Assembly: GCA_029891385.1 (NCBI GenBank)
Contig: CM057235.1
Span: 17,421,620 to 17,485,619 of the forward strand
DNA length: 64,000 nucleotides
Direction of reading: 5' to 3'
Origin: Erythroxylum novogranatense
Lineage: Eukaryota > Streptophyta > Magnoliopsida > Malpighiales > Erythroxylaceae
The translations under genes and the position numbers were made by a program. Of this stretch, positions 43,880-53,609 are shown piece by piece. The notes under the pieces were generated by a model. The model saw nothing but the letters and a program-made list of their open reading frames with translations. It did no database searches and was not told where the DNA came from. Positions within the stretch are counted from its first letter, which is position 1, and each line of letters opens with the position of its first letter.

Positions 43880-44930
43880 TCAAATGAGTAAGATAGGGTC
43901 TTTGTTAGTCCACATCTCATATGGAGTAACATCAATCGCTTTTGATGGAACTCTGTTTAACAAGTAAACAGCTGTCTCAAGTGCATACCCCCAAAAGGAT
44001 TTTGGCAACTTTGCAAAGCCCATCATTGATCGTACCATGTCTAACAAGGTTCGATTTCTCCTTTCTGCCACACCATTATGTTGTGGTGTGTAAGGAGGAG
44101 TCCATTGAGATAAAATCCCATTATCTCTGAGATAATCCAAAAACTCTTGGTCTAAGTATTCCCCACCACGATCGGATCGTAATGTCTTGATACTTTTCCC
44201 AAGTTGGTTTTCTACTTCATTTCTGAATTGTTTAAACTTTTCAAATGCTTCAGATTTGTATCTCATCAGATACAAGTACCCATATCGAGAATAATCATCG
44301 ATAAAGGTAATGAAGTAAAGACAACCACTTCTGGCATGGATGGACATCGGACCACATACATCTGAATGTATTAGGTCTAATACTCCGATCGCTCGTTCAC
44401 CCTTTCCTTAAAGGGTAATTTAGTCATCTTGCCTAATAAACAAGATTCGCATGTGTCATATGATTCATAATCAAATGACCCTAAACTTCCACTCTTATGG
44501 AGCTTAGCTATCGTCTCTCATTTATATGGCCAAGCGACAATGCCATAAGTAAGTTGATTTTAAATTATCTCGTTTATGTCTTTTCGTGTCATTGACATTC
44601 ATAATTGGATGTGACATATCTAATATGTAAATTCCATTGCATAATGTACCAGTACCATAAAGAATTCCATTCAAACTAATAGAACAACCATTGTTACTAA
44701 AAGTCAAATGGAAACCAGCTCTATTTAAACAAGAAATAGACAATATATTCTTTGTTAATATAGGTACAAAATAACATTCATCCAATTTAATTACAAGCCC
44801 AGTGGGGAGTGACAAAAAGTAAGTGCCTACGACTAATGAAGCAACTCTTGTTCCATTTCTCACACGCAGGTCTAGTTCTCCTTCACGAAATGCCCATCGT
44901 CCCCGAGGCCTCGCATATCATTGCATATGT
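43880..44930 (-). pseudogene. Copia-E protease remnant, pre-integrase segment and integrase
   Basis: The integrase core is open over 155 codons, with FITFIDDYSRYGYLYLM, RSDRGGEYLDQEF and NGVAERRNRTLLDM showing the second acidic residue and the Glu. The pre-integrase segment (44,522-44,863) has the NILSISCLNRAGFHLTFSNN pattern. Upstream, the protease active site appears as VLDTVVAH where Asp-Thr-Gly is expected, so the glycine is lost and the frame changes soon after. The zinc-finger region (44,350-44,520) contains stops. Confidence 0.84.
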
Positions 44931-45052
44931 GTGAGCCACAACCGTATCTAATACCCATATGTTATGGTCGAAACAGATAACCTCAATGACAAACATACCG
45001 AAGAAGTCGAGGCATCGATGCCTTCTTACGCTTCAATTCTTCCAGATAGACT

Positions 45053-45745
45053 TTACGGCCCACTTCCAATGGCGGTCTTGCCACAATGGAAGCAAGTTCC
45101 TTTGGTGCGCCTCTTTGGTTTTCTTCTTGCTGCACTTCCTTTTGGTTTCTTAGACCTTTTCTTCTTCACTTCTTTTCTTTGAACCGGAAGAAGAGTCCAC
45201 CATAAGCACTTGCTTGCTATCCTTCTTGATAGATTGCTCATTGCCTCGAGCAAATTGATCAACTCGTGGATTGTCGTGGATATTTGGTTCATCCGATAGT
45301 TTAACACAAACTGTGAATAACTATCAGACAATCCAACTAGAATTAAGTCAACACTTAATTCATAATCCATAACAAAACCTAAGACGGCCAACCTCTCAAT
45401 ATACCCATTCATCTTCAGTGCATACTGCACTGTAGATGAACCTGGAGTCATCTTAGTAGTGGAGAGTAGCCTCGAGGTCTCGAACCTTTCAGACCGAGCT
45501 TGCTCATCAAATAGCTCCCTAAGATGAAACACTATGGTATTAGCATCCATAGACTCATGTTGCTTCTGCAGCTCTGGTGACATCGAGGCAAGCATAATGC
45601 AGGTAGCCATGTCACTGTCTTTAAGATGCTTACGATATACTTTCTGATCCTCATCAGAAGCATCAGCAGCAGGTGGATCAGGAAGTGGATCATCTAGACA
45701 TATCCAGCCTTCCTCGACCGAGAAAATTCTCGATTTCTCGACCAA
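45053..45745 (-). pseudogene. Copia-E gag
   Basis: An open stretch of 230 codons begins within or close to the gag start (W-x-L-DDPLPDPP near the N-terminus). It has the capsid region ATCIMLASMSPELQKQHE, MNGYIERLAVLGFVMDYELS and LILVGLSDSYSQFVLNY, followed by a basic segment KKKRSKKPKGSAARRKPKRR. The zinc knuckle starts CFHCGK but a frameshift in the middle of it destroys the His and last Cys. Gag forms the particle shell and binds the element RNA. A start upstream of 45,745 is possible. Confidence 0.84.
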
Positions 45746-45957
45746 TCTAGAAAGTCAGTCTAGTTAATTTGTTCGAGTCCATAAGCGAGCGCAAGTTCAC
45801 ACTGGAAGTCATCTTCAATCAACCTAAAGGGAGAGAGAGAAAGAATGTTATAATAGAATTACATGCATGACATGCATATGGCTCCCACTAGTTTTTAAGA
45901 ATCCATAACCCTCAGTACGAATCCAAGAAACATTATGACAAAATGTCCTAGTGGGTC

Positions 45958-46139
45958 GATATCCGACATTACTAAAATGACCTTAGGTTTACCCAACAAG
46001 CCACCTTAGGTCAATCGGTAGGTATCGGTCATACCAATTGCATCATAGATATCCGACATTACTAAAATAACCTTGGGTTTACCCAACAAGCCATCTTAGA
46101 TCTATCGGCAGGTATCGGTCATACCATTTGCTTCATAGA
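45958..46139. repeat. 90-bp tandem duplication in the Copia-E leader
   Basis: The units start at 45,958 and 46,048. Both contain GATATCCGACATTACTAAAA, TTTACCCAACAAGCCA and GGTATCGGTCATACCA, and differ by a few substitutions. The phrase GGTTTACCCAACAA occurs a third time near 46,352. Confidence 0.9.
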
Positions 46140-46569
46140 TGCAACTATCGACTAGTGCTATCAACTCGTGATGTATGCACATACATTGGGTTATCAACTC
46201 TTGATGCTGCACATCGATGCACACGCCCAATTTACGCCTCTGTCCACGTTGACCTTGAGTTTACTCAACAAATCAACGCTTCTAGTGAAAACCCACCCAT
46301 TAATCCAAAATATTATTTTCATGGTTCGAACATATCCAGATAGAGTGAGCTTGGGTTTACCCAACAACCCAACTCTATAAGAACTCTGGTTCTCCCATAT
46401 TAATGGAAGGCGTTAGTTTTCATATGATGTGTGAGGTTTTCAAGTCTCATCTTCTTCTCCTCCAAGCCGTGGATTCTAGTTACCATGACTATATGGAATG
46501 ATTTAGGTATTTCATCAATCACATTGAGTCTATACCTAAAATCATCCATCATCCCACCTTGCATGTTGT

Positions 46570-46743
46570 AAGTCGACTTGTGTATGTGTAAGTCGACTTA
46601 TGCTAGTGTGTAAGTCGACTTATGCATGTGTAAGTCGACTTATGCAGTGTACCAACAAGTCGACTTGTACCATTGTGTAAGTCGACTTATCGTCTTGATA
46701 AGCAGACCAGACAAGTCGACTTATATCTTTATTAGTCGACTTA
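46570..46743. repeat. Cluster of eight AGTCGACT palindromes
   Basis: The word AGTCGACT, usually within the perfect 10-bp palindrome AAGTCGACTT, occurs near 46,571, 46,591, 46,613, 46,633, 46,658, 46,680, 46,714 and 46,734. Spacing is about 20-34 bp. The spacers are not conserved apart from TGTGT/TATGC words. Confidence 0.92.
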
Positions 46744-47855
46744 TCCATGTTGAATTGCTATCTAATCGGCTAATTTCTCAATCCGTGCAGTTCCAATTCA
46801 CAATACCAAATGTAATATCCTTTATTATGATGTACCAATGAAACACTTTCATTGTTCCATGCTTACCATATATAGTCAAACTATACATGAAAAACTTGAG
46901 ATCAATGAATACACTCTTATTCATTCAGATCTCCAAATAATTTAAGAATATCAAACTATCACCCTAAGTATCTCTAGGTAGTCTAAACTTTATCAAGATT
47001 ACTTCGGCACTGGTCACAAAATTTGTGACGGCCAAAATAATCAAGACAACGAAATGCACTAATGAGATGCTAATGTGACACATTTGACATCCAAAAAATA
47101 TTTGGAAACCCAATTTCAAGAAATTCAATTTGGAAAGAATAAAAAATCAATATAACACATTTTTAACCACATTAAAAATGATCCAAGGCATTGGAATTGA
47201 GAAATACACAATTTATCATTCCAAACAAAACAGCTCCAGCAACTTTCTCAAAACTGCCAAGCTCTGTGTTTTGCTTGAAAACTCATTGAAAAATTTTCAA
47301 TAAATTATGAGAAAATTACAGAGGTTACAAAATGTTCACAAAATGTTCCATGAATTTTTTCAGGATTTATTTCCAACAAAAACTCATCCAACCTCAGCAA
47401 CAAAGCCAATGTAGAATCTGTGTTCCTCAACACAGTTATTCCCAGAAGCATACAATAAATTCTCAAATAAATAGTAAATCACCTCGAAAACATTTTTCCA
47501 TTCTCATAGACATTCATAAACATCTTAGAGACATGTCGGTGAAAGAAAATCGGAAAAAAAAAATTCTACAATTTATTCTCGAATTTATAAGCATGCTTGT
47601 TCATTGAATGTGCACAAAGACAGCAACCAGAACATTGGGGAATAAATTAGTAAAACCATATCAAATCACATTGATAAATTCCGAGCTTCCAAAGACATAT
47701 GCAAAAACATCTTGTGAACATATCTGGGCAAGAAAATTTCGAAAAATATATTTCTATACTGAATTCGAAATTCACACAATCAACATGCATCATCGTCACA
47801 AGCAATAGGCAACTTCGACCTAGTCATGGTTTCTTCGTTATATACGACACAAGTG

Positions 47856-47868
47856 GCTTTGATACCAC
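47856..47868 (-). promoter_or_regulatory. Primer-binding site of Copia-E
   Basis: The minus strand reads GTGGTATCAAAGCC directly after the 5' LTR. It matches TGGTATCAGAGC (initiator-Met tRNA complement) with one mismatch. Confidence 0.85.
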
Positions 47869-48331
47869 TGTAGGAAAATCCCGGTGTGAGCATCACATGC
47901 CCACGGTGCGGAAAACAAAAATTTTTGTTCCGGGACCTTCCCGAAAGCCAGGATCCATGTGTCTATACAACAAACTCAAACCATAACGGCCAAAGGAGAC
48001 CGTCTCTAACGGTATCCACGCAGAGATCGGAGAACCTAACCGGGACAAACCCTTTGACCCGGGAATAGCTAGAACAAATTAAAGACTGCTAGATCTTACC
48101 TTTTTTCTTGGAGAGCTATGGAGGAACGATGAAGGAAGGAGAAGAGATGAAGAAGCTTGAAGATGAAGATGGTCGTTGATGAGAAAATCACATTTCTCTT
48201 AGGTTTTCCAAAAACCTCTCTTCTTTTTATCAAAACCAACGACAATCCTATTCCCTACTCATCAAATGCCATTTGGCTTTAACCTTTTAAAGACCATTAA
48301 ATGCTTAGATGAGTAGGCTTCCACGTTAGGC

Positions 48332-48383
<52 letters not shown>

Positions 48384-49738
48384 AAAGACAAGCTTCCTCT
48401 CCTCCTTCTTACACGTTGCATATATATATATATATATATAAATTCCTTAATTAATTAATCATATATATATATATGTATATAACTGCTGAAGCGGTCCAGT
48501 CACACTGGGGTCGGTCCTACCGGCCTACCGGGTCTCGGTATGGAAAAGCCCACCGAAAACCTTTCTCAGCAATATCGATGTCGCGATCTCATCGGGACAT
48601 ATCTCGATCTCATCGGGATCCATTTAATCCGTTTGCTCTCCATATATTGGAACTCAGTCCAAAACTATTTTACGAATTCTCCGAGACACTCTTATGCGTG
48701 TGACCCATTAGGTTCCCGGTTATGTTGGCCACTTAGATTAACACTTAATCCAAGCAAGTCATGAGCGGTATCTAGCAACCCATCATGACCTCCAATTGAC
48801 TGGAAAGTAATTGGTTTGACGAATGAACATGTATTCATCATGAACCATATCACGAACCTTTCCATAGACAATTACCGTGCAATTCGTCCTTTCACCATGC
48901 TATACCCCACTTGGTTATGAGTATGGGCAATGTGTCAACTCTTTACTAGACTGACTACGTCAAATCTAGTCCAAGTGATTTTAGTTCTTGTCCTAGGACC
49001 CATTACTTAATATGTCAATGAAGACATTCTTCATGACATATATGCTCCGGCCAGAGACTTCCAAGTAATGACCCTGACAATAGGCCATGGGTATCATCTT
49101 CATTATCACGTATGGTGAATCCTCTATTGGCTACTCAATTACCTTCAATACCTCAAGTCGTATCCAATCACCACCCTATGAGCGACCTCAGTAAGGCAAC
49201 AAGGAATGGAGTCAAAGCACGAATCAAGATCCAAGATATCCTCGAGCACCTCAAGTCTAAGGATACTTGCACCATTGCTATGATGAGATTATCACCGACA
49301 TTAGAATAGGACATCTATGTGATGATCTCATAGCAGTCATCCAATGTACTTACTACCTCTAGTAAGCATCCACATCTCAACCCTAAATATCTCATATTTA
49401 CACTTTTGAGATCCACCGCTGATCAAATCAAGGAGCTTGAGATGTGCTAGTCTCTCGGATTCCGATGTCCAGTCTCAATAATCCTATGACTAGGGATAAT
49501 TTAGATACTGACATAATTGCACATGATAGGAATCTCAGTAATATGATCACATCACAATTTCCTTCATGCTATGTCATATATCATGGACTTCATTAATTTG
49601 CTTATAGATCAATATCCATTCATAAATAATGAACAGCAAGTTAATGAAATATGCCTTTCTTTATTTATTCATAAAGTATGTACACAACTTTGTACAAGAT
49701 GCGCTAAAGGCGATTGCCTTCAGGGCACTACTCTAACA
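47869..49738 (-). repeat. 5' LTR of Copia-E
   Basis: This 1,870-bp LTR is complete, starting on the minus strand TGTTAGAGTAGTGCCC and ending CCGGGATTTTCCTACA. It is highly similar to the 3' LTR, with a longer TA tract (48,335-48,379). It borders the primer site on one side and the target copy cttta on the other. Confidence 0.93.
48335..48379. repeat. (TA)n microsatellite in the Copia-E 5' LTR
   Basis: A 45-bp alternating TA tract, 16 bp longer than the allele in the other LTR of the same element. Confidence 0.9.
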
Positions 49739-49743
49739 CTTTA

Positions 49744-50409
49744 CAGTAAGCATCAAATAATCCAATGTACTCTCCACCATTATCTATCCGAATGCACTTC
49801 AGCTTCTTCCTAGTTTGTCTCTCAACTGAGGTGTGAAATTATTTGAACACATCTAGCACTTGATGTTTAGTCTTCAGAGTATAGGCCCACATTTTCCTCG
49901 AATGATCATCAATAAAAGTCACAAAGTATTGTGCGTTACCAAGTGACTTTGGCAATGGTCGACACAAATTTGAGTGAATTAGATCTATAACATTCTTCAT
50001 TCTAGATGGAGGAGAACTATGGAAAGAAACCCTGTTTTGTTTCCCTACTAGACAATCTACACATTTCTTCTGATGTATCTGATTTAGACCAGATAGCATA
50101 TTCCTTTTTACAAGTTGAGTCATCCCTTTTTCACCAATGTGACCTAGTCTTTTATGCCACAAATCAACTGTATTATCATTCTTGACTGTGTTGACAACAT
50201 CACTGGAGAGCTTTGCCTGCATCATATACAGTCTTGAGTGCTTTTAACCTCTAGCCACTACTAAGGAGCCCTTAGTAAGCTTCCATTTTCTGTTTTCAAA
50301 AGTATTTCGGAAACCTTCATCATCTGGCCTGTTTACAGAAATCAAGTTCAGACGTATATCAAGATCTACTTGACATCTTTCAGCAATAGTCTTGAACCAT
50401 TCGCTATCT
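49744..50409 (-). pseudogene. Copia-B integrase N-terminal part and preceding linker
   Basis: Read leftwards it carries the post-protease linker (LNLISVNRPDDEGF, KWKLTKGSLVVARG), the HHCC zinc finger (LWHKRLGHIGEKG...CVDCLVGKQ) and the start of the core. The first catalytic Asp is changed: LIHSNLCRP where HSDxxGP is usual. The second Asp is present in DNGGEY (about 49,780-49,800). A stop near 49,839 and others break it. It ends at the Copia-E target site, and the frame resumes at 35,738. At the right it is cut by Gypsy-A at 50,410. Confidence 0.86.
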
Positions 50410-52591
50410 CTGTTACGGTCTAAACAAAACAATATAAATTAAATTCTATCTAGACCAATTAGAGGCAAGCGCACCCCATCAACAAGTAATATAAAACAGT
50501 AAGAACTGGATATCGTATCCCAGGGAATTTCAACATGCAAGACCATTAAATTAAACGATAAAAAATTACTCAAACGATAGAATTGATTGATTTGAAAATA
50601 AAATAAATTTAGCAAATCTAGGAAATATGAAAATTGCAAGGTATGAATTAAAACGACTAGATTTAATCAAATGACAAAATTTGGTAAAGGTATTAGATTT
50701 CAATTGGATAGGACACTAAAATAAAATTGTAACAGTGGATTGATTTAGGAAACACTTCACTTAAACAAGTAGAACCCAATTTTCATGGTATTCCCTTCTC
50801 TTCTAAATCTGAGCCACCACTTGGTTCATAGATAATTCGGAATAAAAGGCGTTAAATTCAAGTCTAAAATTAAGTTCGTTAATTCTAGGTATCCTCACAC
50901 AAGATCCTAAGATTGGTCTACACTTTAGTCTCAAGTATGTCGTATGATTAATTTTCTGACAAATTAAATCTCATTGGTTATGGTATTAAATCATCTAAGG
51001 TCTTAATTTAGGTGATCAAGCTAAATTAGGACTAAATATTCATTCAATCAAGCAAAAATCAATACCACATAAAATTATCCTAATCTAATATCAATATTAA
51101 CCTTAACCGAAAAGAAAAACTTACTCACACATATTTATCAATGTAACATAAATCATAGTCATAATATATGGTTGCATTAATTAAATCCAAACAATTAAAA
51201 TAAATTAATAAATTAGCAAAACAAATTAAAAACACCCCTTTTTTACGACTGTATTTTCTCACGCCACTAGCTTCAACACATTTAATCTCCACCAGCAGCT
51301 CACGTAATCTACTCTCCACTAGTAACTCACGTAATCTACTCTCCACCATGATGTTCACGTAGTCTCGTTAGTTCTCTAGCTACTACGTGTGTCTCCACCA
51401 GTTTTTCCATCCTCCACACTCTCTCCACCAGCTGCTCCTTTAATGTTTGCCACCTCCTGCTTTATTTTGTGTGTCTCCACCAGCTCATGCTTCAACGTTG
51501 TCTCCACCAGCTCAAGCTTCAACGTTGTCTCCACCAGGTCATGCTTCAACGTTGGTGTGTGTAGAATCTCCACAGCTGCAACCGCCTTCCTCTCTACCAG
51601 CCAATGTCTCAAGCCTTTTCTTCTACCCAGCTCCTTTCGTGTAAGGAGTGTTTAGTGGTATCCCCAAGAATTACGTTGGTGGGTTGAGAATTTTACTGGA
51701 GAGGAATTCACAAGGTGCGTCCCCCACAATTGGAGGCTTGTAAGTGGCATTTTTATTTTCTTTCATGCATCACTGGAGAGGTGTTATTGGAGGCCAGCTA
51801 TTAGTCAATAAAGGCTGCTGTCTTTTGATGTATGTAAGCTGTTTTGCATGAAGAGTGGAAGGGTGGCGTGATTTTGGAGGCTGATGCATGCTTTTGTGGA
51901 AAGTGGAGGCTTTCTTCTTTTTTTAAGCTTCAACGAAGGTTGTTTTCTTGAATAAAATGGAGTTTGATTTGTCTTGTAATAGAGGCTATTTTTGGAGTGG
52001 AGAATGAGTTGTACATGGGCTAAAATAATTAAAAGGTGGAGGCTGATGTTGATCCTTAACTGGTTGGAATAGATTTTGCAAAGTCCAATTCGATAGTGCA
52101 TAAAAACTAATTGGTGGGGATTTAGGAGCTGCAATTTTATCAGTATCTTCGTCTTTGAGTTAGCTTCAATATGATACTTGAATCACAGGATTTCACCATC
52201 TGAGTCAAAAGTTATGATCAAAATATCGTCAAAAGATCGCTCTGACAATCCAAAATTTGCTGCAAATTTTGGGAATTTATTTGAAATTCCATCTCAGAAA
52301 AATCTGCAATTGGTCCCAAAAAATCCATCAGTGAGTCAAGAATTTAAGTATGAAATTTCAGAATTGTTGGATAAATCAATCTCGAGATAAAAATCCCACA
52401 ATGACTAAATGTTAAATATGTCAGAAACCAAAAAATAGTGGAATTCGAGTCTATTTGTTTCATTTATGTATTTTACGTCAACGAACCTCGAATAATGCTA
52501 AAACATGATAAACTAGCCATATATGAACATAAAATTAATGTAAATGACTTTGAATTAAGTTCTAAATATCCACTCAAAATGTCCATTAACA
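50410..52591 (-). repeat. 3' LTR of Gypsy-A
   Basis: This 2,182-bp LTR reads TGTTAATGGACATTTTG... to ...GTTTAGACCGTAACA on the minus strand and matches 62,326-64,000 over the available length. It has three 27-bp minisatellite units at 51,473-51,553, against two in the other LTR. Confidence 0.9.
51473..51553. repeat. 27-bp minisatellite, three units, in the Gypsy-A 3' LTR
   Basis: GTCTCCACCAGCTCATGCTT-type units start at 51,473, 51,500 and 51,527. A second 27-bp duplication (ACTCACGTAATCTACTCTCC) lies at about 51,297-51,350. The 5' LTR has one fewer copy of each (63,385-63,438 for the first). Confidence 0.9.
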
Positions 52592-52592
52592 A

Positions 52593-52602
52593 CACCCCCA
52601 CA
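52593..52602 (-). promoter_or_regulatory. Polypurine tract of Gypsy-A
   Basis: The minus strand reads AAGTGTGGGGGTGT immediately before the LTR start TGTTAATGG; the G-run is typical of Athila elements. Confidence 0.75.
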
Positions 52603-53609
52603 CTTGAATTGTTGCTTGTCCTCAAGCAACTTACTTAGGTCACAACCAACATATTCTGTCATTTTATTTTCAACAAAAATGAAGTGTTTTCAATCCCATA
52701 AAAATTTGACAAACTCGAGTATCAAGCTACAGCACATATCATAATATTTTCAACAATGCACATAAACAAAACCAAAGGTAGATATCTTTGATCAAAAGTA
52801 AGCACAAAATTTAAATGAACTTTCCTCACGATATTCACTCATGTCGCTCAAGTGTATAAGGGTTGTGTTTCACTCAAAACTTCCTCTAAGAGATTACACT
52901 ACCATAGACTTGCAAATTCACCTATTTTCTACTACATAGAGTACAAGCCATGATGGATCAAAAGAGCTTTTACTCAGGGTTGTAATGGGGTTTAGGTTAA
53001 GGTGAGGTAAAAAGGTCAAAGGTGACTCATAAGTATTCTCAAAGTACTAAGTGACATGGCACAATCAAAAAGAACTGCTGAGACGTACATACAGAAATAC
53101 GGGACTACAACTACTCATCACCATCAAACGCTACTGTTTTTATTTTTTTTCTTTTTTTTTTCTTTTTTCTCTTTTTTTGTTTTTTTTGGTTTTTTTGGAA
53201 CAATAAACATAAAAGAAGATAGTAGTAGCAAAAATCAACAACAACTGAGTAGATATACCTCTAAAACATCTCAGAATAACATGTAAAATAACAATTCCTA
53301 AATCAAGGAATCAAATACTTAGTACTTCATTCAACTTGTGAAAGGGTAAGGCTAAAAGTTTTCAAGTTTCAATGCAATGCGATTAATAAGCAAACAACAA
53401 GGTTAAAGGTTCAAAGGGGGTAACAACGGAAAAATGACTTGGTGGGTCATTTAAACTAAAGGTTAAAATCAAAGAAGGCCTTTATCATGTCTATAAAGCA
53501 TGTAACTAGTAGTATCAAACAGGTTCAGAGAAAGTTATGAAGGAAATCCACATAGGGAAGAATCACATATGAAAAAAAAAATGACTATGAGATACATTCA
53601 TATAGCTCA
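52603..53609 (-). other. Gypsy-A 3' region, left part
   Basis: This is non-coding on both strands as far as I can see, with a T-rich tract at 53,137-53,200. In Athila elements this zone can carry an envelope-like ORF; none is recognisable here. Confidence 0.5.

Larger units (their letters stand above)
45750..47855 (-). other. Copia-E leader between primer site and gag
   Basis: This 2.1-kb non-coding leader is unusually long for a copia element. It contains a 90-bp tandem duplication and a palindrome cluster (listed separately). Its right-hand part is very AT-rich. Open frames in it are short and unsupported. Confidence 0.65.
35739..49738 (-). mobile_element. Copia-E: copia element inserted into the Copia-B integrase
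   Basis: The target duplication cttta is perfect (35,734-35,738 and 49,739-49,743). The LTRs are nearly identical in text: 3' LTR at 35,739-37,587 plus 41,917-41,928, 5' LTR at 47,869-49,738. Between them on the minus strand are a 2.1-kb leader, gag, protease, integrase, reverse transcriptase and RNase H. The 14-kb span includes a 4.3-kb solo gypsy LTR inserted 12 bp from the outer end of its 3' LTR, so the element itself is about 9.7 kb. Confidence 0.93.

Noticed and set aside
46570..46743. Possible CRISPR-like array of short repeats
   Set aside because: Repeats are 8-10 bp palindromes with 10-25 bp spacers in a plant retrotransposon leader; no cas genes and clearly eukaryotic context.
53056..53286. 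76-codon frame with a poly-Phe tract
   Set aside because: Translation of a poly-T tract in the Gypsy-A 3' region; not a membrane protein gene.
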